A stretch of DNA of 64,000 bases, taken from the NCBI GenBank assembly GCA_000827325.1, contig KN832876.1, forward strand, positions 1,860,001 through 1,924,000, written 5' to 3'. A model generated the notes under the pieces. That model did no database searches, was not told the origin of the DNA, and saw only the letters and a list, made by a program, of their open reading frames with translations. Numbering within the stretch: the stretch's first letter is position 1; each line of letters opens with the position of its first letter. The DNA comes from Oidiodendron maius Zn (taxonomy: Eukaryota > Ascomycota > Leotiomycetes > Myxotrichaceae). Shown in pieces: positions 28,691 through 39,078 of this stretch. The position numbers were made by a program, and so were the translations under genes.

Positions 28691-29195
28691 TGCTTCAACG
28701 TTTGCGGGTGTCGTGTAGATGGCCAGCCTACAGGAAGTTAGCAGTTCGGCCTTCGCTTGGATAAAAACAGAGCAATAAATAGATAAAAGATCGGAAGAAA
28801 GTTCAGTTCTGGTGATAGTTTCGTCTAGATCTGAGAAGGAAGACAGATAGCCTCTTACCGTGGTGTGCTAAGTGATGGACCGTTGGCGAGAGCCAATGAA
28901 GAACTTGAGATCCGAGGGAGTTTGATGCAATAGCTCCTGCATTAAGATTGCAATGAATGGATGTTGGCTGAAATGATGTGATCAGTTCAATTCAGTCGCG
29001 TGCTAGTTGTTGTTGTTTGGACGAAGTTGAGCTAGATCACTTCTCGAAGCTATTTTCTGATGGCTACCGGTCCCCTGAGTTCAAAACGCGAGCTTGATGA
29101 ACGAAGCGAGATGTATAGGGGCATATATTCACACTAACGCCAGATTTTATATGGCTCGCCAATCACCTAAAGCCCTAAATAAAGCTAGGACAAAG
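28691..29195. other. Upstream region of the 2EXR gene and amidase 3' flank
   Basis: On the minus strand there is a 24-codon frame (MQELLHQTPSD...) and a GTAAGA donor near 28858, with a TAG acceptor near 28732; this suggests a spliced leader or an extra 5' coding exon. No separate gene. Confidence 0.45.
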
Positions 29196-31013
29196 TCAGG
29201 AGCCAGAGTTAAGTGCATCTAAGATGATCTCAACCATTTCCAAAACATTTTCATCTTCTAGCCGTCGTCCCACACACTGAAGAGCAACTGGTGTCCCATC
29301 ATAGAACTCTGGATCATAATCACTCTGTATCAAACCATCTTGTTCATTTAAGGGTGTCCAAGAAGTTCTTATATGGTCAAGATTCTTATCCGCAAATGTC
29401 ACCGGGAAGGTGCACACTGGATAGTCTTGTTTGTGTCAGCAATAGTTAGTAATTGAGAGTGTGAGTGCCTCACCTAGAACATTAAACACTCCCGTGTAAT
29501 TCACATTGAAGAGCGTTTGGGTTATTCCAAGCCTTGGTGCCGTCCAAGGAGATGTGGGCAGTATGATACCATCCATCGCCTGCTTCCCATCTTTGCCAGT
29601 GGCACTCCAACGATCAAGGTAAGCCTTTTGCAGGGCATTCCTCTTGATTATCATCTGTCTCAACTTGGTTGGTCCAAGGGTACCATTTTCTCCTCTGTTA
29701 TACGTTTCCTCATATTCCTTCATTGAGCCAAAGATAGGTTCATCGTGACATCTTGTGAGTTCTAGAATAGCAGCACCTCCAAGTGTGTGAAATGAAGCAT
29801 TTAGCAATTCTGCAATCTCGGCATGGTCTGTGGGAGCCCATTCGAACACTTCGTGGCCAGCAGCCTCAAGGGCGGCCTTTGTCATTGCAAGACCACGCAC
29901 AATAGGCGGATGAATACTGACTTGTCCATCGTTGTCTGAAATGATGCCAAACCGCAGTTTTCGACCCTTAGGCTGAATTACGTCTTGCCTCCAAGGAACT
30001 GGAAGACATTTAGGGTCTAGCGTCCATGGAGAAACATCAGATGAAAGTATAGTTCTGCAGTATAACTTGAGAGCCTTGAGAGACCTGGACATAGGTCCAT
30101 TATTTGAGTAGATATAGTCCTGTCCCAAAATCCCAGATCTTGCACCGTATACTGGGAATCGACCAAATCTGGTTCCACAATTAGCTCAAAAGATCTAACA
30201 TAGCAGAAGAATACCTACGTAGGTTTCAAGCCAAATAAAGAGTTAAATGCGCTTGGAATTCTGATACTGCCCCCAATATCCGTTCCTATCCCTAGAGGGC
30301 TCCCTCTCATAGCCAAAAGTGCTCCTTCGCCGCCACTACTACCTCCAGCACTTACTCCCTTATGATAAGCATTATTCGTCTCTCCCCATACATTACTGAT
30401 CGTCTCCATCATCATCATTGCTGTTGGGGTAGTGGTTTTCACATAGAACACCGCTCCAAGCCTCTTCAAAATACTAACCAAAAGAGTTTCTTCTTGTGGC
30501 TTAGTAGCTCCATTTGCGTAATAGGCCATGCCGATGGAAGATGGATAAGGTGGGGTAATCATACAGTCCTTTAATGAGATGGGGAGCCCATGGAGTGCTC
30601 CAATAATCTCGCCCGTTGTCTCGAGGTGTGTATCAAGGAACTTAGCATGCTCCAATGCTTCAGAGAAGAGGATCTCCGTCAGGCAGTTTGTCTAGTTATG
30701 AAATTAGTGTAATTCTCCATCTCTGAAGCCTAAAACAAACAAGTTGTTGAGCCACTATGGCTGCCTTGCAAAATGCTTTGGTGACGTCTACAGATTTCCA
30801 TGTCCTCTGTTTGATTTTAAGGAGAATGCCGGCCGCATCTGTGTCTATAATCTCAAGCTCCTGGGGGGTGAAGTGCCCGGAAATTTGAGGAACTGTTGTT
30901 AGGTTGCGTGGGGACTGGAGAATAGATTTCTCAGGAAGGAGAAGCTCCTTCGGAATTGCGTTTTCCCGACGCTGAAGTGCAATAGCTGCTATCTCTTTAT
31001 AATGCTGTCCCAT
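29196..31013 (-). CDS. Amidase-signature enzyme (acetamidase/fungal amidase type)
   Basis: Hydrolyses an amide to acid and ammonia; the substrate cannot be told from sequence. Four exons (31013-30741, 30691-30219, 30168-29474, 29425-29196) with introns of 48-50 nt give 556 residues. The catalytic triad is visible: Lys132 in GLPISLKD, cis-Ser209 in AGGSSGGEGAL, and nucleophile Ser233 in GIGTDIGGSIRIP. The fungal continuation LFGLKPTFGRFPVYGA spans intron 2. The size and the DYPVCTFPVTFADK and DYDPEFYDGTPVALQ blocks match acetamidase-like fungal amidases used to release nitrogen. It starts MGQHYKEIAAIALQRRENAIP; no signal peptide, so probably cytosolic. A TCGG-N6-CCGA site lies about 213 bp upstream. 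Confidence 0.93.
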
Positions 31014-32135
31014 CTTGCTGCGCGAATGATTTATACCCCTGATATGTCAAGAGCGAAGAGGGTATAGAAGCGGGGCGCACGATGATATTCTGAATGCAAG
31101 ATATAATCAGAAACACTAGTATTACTTTACTGTAGCGCTGCGAACAAGAAGGTAAATATTTATGTGAGTGCAAAGACATGCAGACGTAAGTGGGGAAGTA
31201 AATATACGCAAGTCTGCCAATGTTCTCGGGACGGCCCGACTGTGCACGCCATCTACTACATTATAGCCGTTCACAGTGTTATCGTTCTGCCAAAATCGCT
31301 ATTTATGAACTGGATAGGCTGCAAAAGAAAGAGCATATATCGAGGTCGGACAGTGTTGCTGATTCTAATATCAGTGGCATTATCCTAGTCCTTCTGAATG
31401 GAATCTAGCTACCAATGCGCTCTACCCCTTTGTATCCCCTTTCCAGTCTAGATCTTCCAAGATATCCTCCTCCTCATTATTGGTGGACAGGCAAATTCAG
31501 AAGCGGCTGGACAATAATACTAACTAACACTGCGTTTTCTACTGGCTTTAACTGACGAGCTGAGACAGAATATCCTAGCACTTCTAAGTCAACGTCTGAA
31601 TGAGCAAAGCCCTTGATCTTGAGCGCGCGCCGGAAAGAAAAGAAAGGAATAGTGTCTAAATTTTGATAATCGAATGGGCCTAATCCTAAGCACTCTCATG
31701 GCGGATTGCAAATGAGTTAGGAGAAACAATCATCTTTCCTCCGACGATAGAATTAAGCTAGTGCGAAAAGTATCTGAGGCAGTAGTAGTAGCTTTATCCA
31801 TGAGGGATAAATTAGCAAAATGTCAAACAATATCTCCCTTTGAATAAAGTCAAAATCTTTGCATGTAAATAGAGGTTGAATAAGAGGGATAATACTCTAC
31901 CATCATTATTAGACGTCCAGCCAATGGAGTGAGTGGCAGGATGCATATGCTCAGATGGAGGTTGAGGTTCAAAAGGGTAAGTTGAAAAGATTTTGTAAAT
32001 CTGATTTCATGCGTCTAATTTAAAGGCCACTCTTACCCATAATCCAGATAACTGATCTTCTTTTCCCAGACTAATAACACCACTGCCCGGTTGTACGCCA
32101 TGCTCCATTCATCTAAGACAAGAGTAATAATCTCA
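31014..32135. other. Amidase promoter and elongin C 3' flank
   Basis: About 1.1 kb, AT-rich, with no open frame of recognisable content. Besides the TCGG-N6-CCGA site at 31226-31239 I see only short frames. Confidence 0.6.
31226..31239. promoter_or_regulatory. TCGG-N6-CCGA site (UaY/Ppr1-type Zn2Cys6 site)
   Basis: TCGGGACGGCCCGA is a perfect TCGG/CCGA dyad with a 6 nt spacer, about 213 bp upstream of the amidase start. CGG-N6-CCG is the known target of Ppr1-class binuclear cluster proteins, and TCGG-N6-CCGA that of UaY, the activator of purine use in Aspergillus nidulans. A role here is inference. Confidence 0.5.
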
Positions 32136-32886
32136 TTAAGCTACGTCAATAATCAGTTAGTAAGTGTCCACTGAGTTGGCAATACTCATACTCACCATCA
32201 AGATAATCTGCTGCCATTAACAACTCCAAACAAAGCTCAGGCGGAATTTCCATGTCAGGAACCTGTTCCGTGTTTCGGTTCTTGTAGCTGTAACAGAAAT
32301 ATTCGGCTACCTTCTCAAGAATAATGCCACTATATTGATAATGACGTTATCAGGGCGAATGCTTATAACAAGATCATCACAGGAACCACATAGCAAAACC
32401 GGCTGTCTCAGGTCAAGTGTATAAGCGCCATCCATCGCCACTACTTTACTCTCGAAAGAGAAAGAGGGTATGTAGCTGATGTGTTTGATATAATCATTGA
32501 CAGCAGAGCATCTTTTTCTTGCTCCTATTCTTCTCCCAGTTGTTCTAGCCCTTGTATCTGTGCTGCACAAGGCGGCAATTTTGGTCGAGGACGGAATGGG
32601 GTATTGGAGAAGAAAGGATCAACCCACTTGATTTCTTCGAAGACGCATCTTCCAGTGGTTGACTCTGCAAAGTTACCTGTAGCATATAACTGTTAGTAGT
32701 TGGACTGGCTCATATAATATGAAATGAAGCTTGAAAGTAGGGGAACAAACTCTTGGGATCCAGCATCCTTTTAATAGCCCCACTTTTGCAGGCGGCTTCT
32801 CGAAGAACGACGAACTCAAACCCATCACTCGATACCAGAGTAACGCATTTGCTGAGACCCTGGGGTCCGTTGGTTGAAGTGGCCAT
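32136..32886 (-). CDS. ELC1: Elongin C (BTB/POZ, Skp1-like)
   Basis: Adaptor of cullin-elongin ubiquitin ligases, which in yeast act on stalled RNA polymerase II. Four exons (32886-32751, 32676-32628, 32329-32196, 32140-32136) give 107 residues, close to the usual length. Family blocks: KCVTLVSSDGFEFVVLREAA, then SNFAESTTGRCVFEEI, then VAEYFCYSYKNRNTEQVPDM and PPELCLELLMAADYLD. Intron 2 is 298 nt. The last exon has only five bases (one Ala codon completed, then the stop); a TACTAAC-like branch sequence precedes its acceptor. Without that last splice the protein would gain about 16 extra residues. Head to head with the reductase gene at 33038. Confidence 0.92.
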
Positions 32887-33037
32887 TATGAGTGTTCGTT
32901 GTCGATAAGTCGGCAGTTCGCGGACGCGAATTTAGTAGACGCGCCGCGCCTTTCATGACGAGCCGAGATCGATTTGTAGGCCAGCTTGGCACTAGGATCG
33001 GATTTCTTGCAATGGGATAACTACAACCTACGGCAAA
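32887..33037. promoter_or_regulatory. Compact bidirectional promoter (ELC1 / OAR1)
   Basis: Only 151 bp separate the two start codons, so both core promoters and leaders must fit here. No TATA box evident. Confidence 0.6.
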
Positions 33038-34264
33038 ATGAGAGCCCTCTGTATACCTCACCTTCGCCTACAGTCAAAGAGTCATAGAAGAGGATTTGCA
33101 ATTTATAAAGCTCGTCCCAGACAGTTCGAAGAAGACCGGAAATATCCTATACGGTCCTGTCGTCTCCAGACCAAAAAGGATGAAGGTTGGGAGTCTAGAC
33201 TTCTGAGCAGCCAATCTACTTTAGATAATCGAGATATTGGACTTCTTGCTGGAAAGAATGCCATCATCACGGGTGCCTCAAGAGGTATCGGTGCCGCAAT
33301 TGCCGAGCGGTTTGCTAATGAGGGAGCGAGGTGTGTTCTTGTGGGAAGGAATGTTGGTGCTTTGACGCACGTTAAAGAGGGTTTAATAGGGTCGCATAAG
33401 ATTGACCACGCTGTGAAAGTTGGAGATGTAAGGAACCTGGAGTTTTGGAAAGAGGTGGCTAGATCTGAGGTGAGTACTAAAGTGGACTAGAGATGCTCTT
33501 AAATGCAGAGAGTGGAGGATGTATGGGGTCTCAAGAAGTTGTATGCTGATATCTAGACTAGAGAAACGTAGACATTCTTGTGAATGCTGCAGGAATAACT
33601 CATTATACAGCACTCTTTACAACCCAGCCAGACTTACTAGAGGAGGTGGTGCATACGAACCTGATGGGTACGATGTTAAGCTGTAGAAGCGTCGGGAGAC
33701 TGATGATGGGCAAGAAGAGCGCTGATAGAGGTTCCTCTCAATAGGGCTTAGAATTAACAATGAGGACATTCTAACGAATACAGGGTGCATTATCAATATA
33801 TCTTCACTATTAGGTGTCAAAGACGGCAGGGGAAGTGTTGGGTACGCTGCTAGCAAAGCCGGAGTCATAGGTAAGCTGTGATTCATACCGGTACATTTAT
33901 AATCTCATACTCATATTTCCCAGGCTTAACTAGAGCTCTAGCTTCAGAGATCGGGAGAGCAGGCATCCGAGTCAACGTTATCGTGCCCGGTTACGTTAAG
34001 TCAGAGATGACTGCTGGTATGTTGTATTCATTATGCGTATCTTTCTGTGGATCCTGTTCCACCGCCCCTTCTGCACCTAAGTTTTATCCTAATGTACAAA
34101 ATTTAGCCATGACGCCTGAAGGGCGCTCAAAAGCCATCGAATCCATACCCCTTGGTCGATTTGGAGAGGTATCCGAAGTAGCAGACGCCGCCCTCTTTTT
34201 GGCGACAAATATGTATGCAAATAATTGTGTTCTGAATCTCGACGGCGGATTGAGTGCAACTTAG
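33038..34264 (+). CDS. OAR1: Mitochondrial 3-oxoacyl-ACP reductase (FabG/Oar1-like SDR)
   Basis: Second step of the mitochondrial type II fatty acid cycle, which supplies lipoic acid precursor. Five exons (33038-33469, 33562-33730, 33784-33870, 33924-34016, 34107-34264) give 312 residues. The Rossmann motif is NAIITGASRGIGAAIAERFA, then NVDILVNAAGITHY, catalytic Ser in INISSLLG, Tyr221 and Lys225 in GYAASKAGVIGLTRALASE, and the end CVLNLDGGLSAT. About 75 Arg/Lys/Ser-rich residues precede the fold, which suits a mitochondrial presequence. Intron 4 was preferred over read-through because splicing gives the usual EMTA-MTPEGRSKAIESIPLGRFG. Assignment to Oar1 rather than another FabG-like SDR rests on that N-terminus and overall similarity. 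Confidence 0.85.
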
Positions 34265-34356
34265 TGCCTTATCCTGCGAAGGATCCATCTTTCCATGAAA
34301 TGAATAGGTTCAGAAACCCAAGGGCGATATTCCAGACACACCATAAAGAACCGTTT

Positions 34357-36830
34357 TCAGTCATCATCGATCACAATCGCACCGTCTGTGGAGTCGTCAA
34401 TAATCAACGCGGATCCATGTTCGCCATTCACCGAGGTACCGTTAGCACTGTTAGCACCGTTCACTGTTGTTTTCGGTCGTTTGGCTTCTCCCGATTCGTG
34501 GCCGAGTGCCTCTTCAGCGGTTCTCTTTATTCCAACTATGCCATTCGCCATAGGATGGACTTCTTCGATACCGGTTACTCCTTGCCCATTCGATTCTACG
34601 GCCGACTTTCTCTTTCTTGGGATGGGAGAAGCAGGACGGTCACCATCAGCAGATGGAGATCCAGATATATCCAGACCCTTTATCGGCCTGTCCTCCAAAT
34701 CTGTAGTACTGTTCGCGGTCAGATGTCATGCTACTTGAAGTGCTGATCCTCGACTTACGCTTCCTGTACATTAAGTATGAGATTTACCCGAGGGTTCTCA
34801 TCGTCGTCATCTATGATAGTCAAAAAGCTATCACCTTTGATACCTAGAGAGCACTGTCAGACGAGATTTGCAGGAGATTGCGATAACACTCACCAAGGTC
34901 CTTGAGCTTCTTTGACAAGTTCTCAGTCTCTTCAACATCATAAATGGGACCTGTTTCGGTATTGACCACGAACTCATCGCCATACCCTAATTCGAGTCGC
35001 AGAAAATCTTCGACTAGGTCATTGAGTGTCGCCCGTGACATGTCTACGAGCACACGAGTTTGCGCAACGCTGCAGGCCGGGCAATCTGGATTGGGCTCGC
35101 GATATCTATCGGACGATAAGAGTCGTTCCGGGGCAAACGGTGAAAGGAAAACCTGAGACGCGTCAAAAATGCAAAAGTGTGGAGAATATATTCGAGATTA
35201 CTTCTTTCGTGCTTGAGAAATCGCCTCGTAGAACTTTGAATGACTGGAGGACACATAATCCAGCAACGATGGCATTAGTTGTCGCAATGGCGGGTATAAT
35301 ATTACCAGCCATTTGCTTAATGTCAAATCGAGATTTAGTCTCGATTCCAAATATAATGGACCGCAAGTTTGCGCTGGCTGCAACAAAATCTAACGTATCT
35401 TCGTCGTCCTTGTCAAATGTAATTATGGGTTCTGCTGCATCTAAATCCGAGGTAGATTTCATAGACTGGAGTCTTCGGCTCAATCGCTTAAGACTGTTGC
35501 GGTGTCAGTATAAATATCCATCAGCTGGCTCCAATTCGCCCACCTGTCCCTGAACACGACAATATTCTCATGTAGATTCCAGACTCTTTGATCATCTCTC
35601 AGTATCTCGCTTTTCCTAGTCTCAGCATCGGCAACTTCTTGTACGGTAGAGCTATAATCAATAGGCCGTGGCGGCTTGCGTGTTTTCCACATCTCTTGCA
35701 TTGATTTCAAACGTTCAACATCATCTTTGAAGACCTTGTCAAAGAGAAGTTGTGGGAAGGATTCAGTTCCCATAGCCTCCCGGATCAGCTTCAACGCCTG
35801 TGCTTCCTGTCGCAACTTCTCGATCTCTTGGGCTATATCATCAGTCAGCATCGTAATTCAAAGCGCATAATCCTCTTCTTGGTCGCTACCATTCTCTGAG
35901 TCCTCTGAGTGATCCAGCTCCGGCGACTCGTCCTCGCTGGTACCGAATATCTCACTGTAAATATTAGTATACGACATCCTATCAGCCATCAAAATCCGTA
36001 CATACCTCAATAAATAACTTTTCGCCCAGACAATACAGTGGATGGGCTGACTGGGCGTACTACGGATAGTACACACTGGGAAACTCTTTGGCGTTTCCTT
36101 CGCAGTACAATCATAGCATGCCGTCTGACCCTTTTTGATGACCTGAACCTGACCATTAAACCCCGTTGTGCCGCTTTCGATAAGCGGGACATCTGCAGCC
36201 AGGCACATTTTGTTGACGTGCCGTCTTGCATCGAGATTGTCCAGCGCGTTGAAGACCATCGTGAACCCTCGGAACCAGTTGACATTGAATTGCGGGTCCT
36301 TAATGTTGGCATGATGAGCCTCCAGCTTTAATCGCGGGTTGAACTTGTGAGCTGCATCCTTGGCCACCTATTCGCCGTCTAATTAGAAGTCGTTCGCAAT
36401 GAATGTCAGATCTAGGCCAATTGCACCCACCAAAGCCTTGGACTTCTTAATATGCTCCTGTCTGAAGAGAAACTGCCTATTGAGATTGCTGAGATCAATT
36501 GTATCAAGGTCAACTATGTGGATCTCGCCGAAGCCTGTGAGAACGAGGTTCTTGAGCAGTTCGCATCCTATCCCACCCGCGCCGACCATCAGTATGCGTG
36601 CCTACATAGCTCGTTAGCTAAAAGCTTCATCTCGATCTGAAGCCCCCGTGCCAAACTGCAGAAGCAGAAAATATAGAGGGTATTGGAGATAAAGACGCCG
36701 AGGGACCGGTGGGAGAAAGTAGTGTAGCCTGTGGTAAAATGCGATGGCGGCTTACCTCCTTCACCATTGTGTTCAATGGCACACCCAGTGACTGCTGGTT
36801 AAATCTATCGCGTAACATCGTTGGCGACAT
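34357..36830 (-). CDS. UBA2: SUMO-activating enzyme subunit Uba2
   Basis: Catalytic half of the Aos1-Uba2 E1 that adenylates SUMO, forms the thioester and passes it to Ubc9. Nine exons (36830-36756, 36601-36431, 36367-36006, 35954-35890, 35832-35544, 35493-35202, 35152-34894, 34843-34759, 34708-34357) give 649 residues. Adenylation domain: [20 protein letters not shown] and [17 protein letters not shown]; CxxC zinc ligands in ACYDCTAKE and DCPACSV; catalytic Cys near residue 181 in [11 protein letters not shown] followed by [13 protein letters not shown]; ubiquitin-fold domain after [12 protein letters not shown]. The tail is low-complexity with basic signals (PRKRKS, KRPK) and two acidic hydrophobic motifs (ALIIDDS, AIVIDDD) like SUMO-interacting motifs. 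Intron 4 uses the donor GTAGCG. Confidence 0.95.
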
Positions 36831-37170
36831 CGATCCTCCTTATGAGTGGCGACAGAAGAAGTGAGGAAAGACGATGGTTGCTTTGCCGTGAGGCAAATCC
36901 ACTTTATGAGTTTCCAATATATCAGGCGCGTCGCGCCTGATAAGTGGTCGGCAGGAGCTGTATCAGGACTTTCGATAAGCGAGATCAGAGAGTCCGACCA
37001 GTGGCTGCTGAGGAGCCTAGCAAAATGTTTTGCCTTCATGAACTTCTACGATGGCCCGAGTGAGAGAACGGTGTTAAGACTTCTTCTCCGCCGGTCAAGT
37101 ACTTTTCGCGGTCTCAATTTCGTTTTTGGTCCTCTTTATTCACTGAGCGAGACTGTTTGCAGACCTGGAC
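36831..37170. promoter_or_regulatory. Divergent promoter (UBA2 / QNG1)
   Basis: 340 bp between start codons. Frames present are short and run into the flanking genes. The repeat GGCGCGTCGCGCC-like sequence near 36925-36937 is a short GC palindrome. Confidence 0.5.
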
Positions 37171-38436
37171 ATGTCTGATGATGAGGCAGACCCAGAGCTT
37201 CTAGAGCTACTTCGGCAGCACTTTCAGAAGAGCACTCTGTCTTCGAGCCAACCAGAGACATATGTTCTGGATGGGGCTGAATATGTGTATGACAATTCAG
37301 TCGATGTGGCTCTGGATTCGCAATCTACAAAAGCGGCTGCAGCTATGATCTATGATCAGATGCAAAAGAAAGAGTATTCGACTAAGAACTGGTCATCTCA
37401 TGAACTTCATCCCAGATCTAAAGATGAAAATACAGTTGCTTTCATCTTCACCCTAGATCTGCTAAACTTTTCGTTCTGGTCCGAGAGGGACAACGATGAA
37501 CGCTTCACAATAGAATACAAGGGCAAGAGATGGACCGGTTACTCGAGTTTAGTAGCTGCCCTACAACGCGCGCTTGATGAGGGTCAGTTCGAGCCGTCTT
37601 CCTAGTGTAGGCAAATGCTTATGTCTTGATTTTATGTAGAAATCCCTATCACCTCTTCGGATTTCTGGCAAAATGAAGAGGAGTGTACGGAAGACCTATT
37701 AAAACACGTCTTCAGGAGCTCGACGGAGGAAGAGATCCCCATGTTCAAAGAGCGGTTGGCCTGCCTTCGAGAGGCTGGGCAGGTTCTTTACGAGGCATGT
37801 AACCCCTTTCGTTGGCGGCGGATCCGTCTTTTGTCTGACTTGGACCACAAATAGAAATATCAGTGCAATTTCATAAACTGCATTGAAGCAGCAGATCATT
37901 CTGCGGCTGCCCTTGTCAACATTTTGGCAGAGAACTTTCCCTGTTTCAATGACGTTGCATCATTCGAGAGCCGTAAAAGAATCCGATTTCTTAAACGAGC
38001 CCAAATATGCGTCGCAGACCTTTGGGCAGCCTTTGATGGGGAGGGGTTTGGAGAGTTCAACGACATTGATAAGATCACCATGTTTGCAGATTACAGAGTT
38101 CCTCAGATTCTGAACTCTCTAGGTTGCTTATGGTACAATCCCTCCCTGGACAGCGCCATACGGCACAAACAGGTCATAGAAAGTGGCCACCCTTGGGAGA
38201 TCCAACTGCGAGGTTGGTCTTTGATAATACCATGCTTCAGGTGTACGGCTGACAATAATGCAGGGTGCAGCATATGGTGTGTGGAGTTGATTCGGAGAGA
38301 AATAATTAGAACTCATCCCGACGCCAAGGTAAATGCCGTCTTGATTGATTTCTTTCTTTACGATACAATGAAGGAGCGAGAGTTGGCAGGCCGAGAAGAG
38401 GTCCCTCATCATAGGACACGAAGTATATGGTATTGA
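37171..38436 (+). CDS. QNG1: Queuosine 5'-phosphate N-glycosylase/hydrolase (Qng1, DUF2419)
   Basis: Releases queuine from queuosine 5'-phosphate so that eukaryotes, which cannot make it, can reload tRNA position 34. Four exons (37171-37582, 37640-37794, 37855-38212, 38264-38436) give 365 residues. Family blocks: WTGYSSLVAALQRALDE, IPITSSDFWQ, FKERLACLREAGQVLYE, KRAQICVADLWAAF, DIDKITMFADYRVPQILNSL and WEIQLRG/CSIWCVELIRREI across intron 3. Intron 2 seems to be GC-AG (donor GAG|GCATGT); the nearby GT choice would create an immediate stop. No transit signal; probably cytosolic. Confidence 0.93.
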
Positions 38437-39078
38437 ATAGAGATGCAAGAGAATAGATAGAAATGTATAGATAACAACAGGCTTATGTTTCTGGGGTCTG
38501 CTACGTCAATGGCCTACACAGATGGTGCGATTTAAGGATTAGCTGGGCACTTCGTGCTGCACTTACAACTGATGTATATTAAATTTAGTGATAATATACG
38601 ATCTTCTATTTGCACTATGTCGTAGGTATAGTACTGAATATCCAGACTCCAGGGTTTTAGCGAATGGCCACGGACCCTACATCTCACTGTCCCATATGGC
38701 GTATGGTGGTAGAACATTCCGCGGGGCAATCTTACATTGCCTTTAGTTAAACGTCAATGGATAGTCGGATGTCAAAAGACGTGTGGAGAATATGAGATTT
38801 TTCGATTTGACTCTCCTCTTCACACATGTTGTATTCCTTTTAAGTTAATGTCTGAAGTTTACTAATCAGGCTCCCGTGGCACATCACTCTACCAACCAGA
38901 CGCTTTTACAGGCGATCTCGTCATTTTGTGTGTAAAGTAGGCCGGTTTACCCCTCCAGAGCATTATCAATCAATCTTCTCGTATAATAGTAGTGCCTCTC
39001 CCAAACATGTTCTGTACCTGAATGTCAATAACATCCGAACGTCTCGCAAGTTATAGGCATCACCTCGAATTCAACAAC
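38437..39078. other. Intergenic between QNG1 and an SDR gene
   Basis: QNG1 3' flank and promoter of the next plus-strand gene. Nothing further recognised. Confidence 0.5.

Noticed and set aside
28968-29110. Possible first exon of the 2EXR gene beginning MPLYISLRSS
   Set aside because: The donor would be poor and the phase could not be supported; left as a leader.
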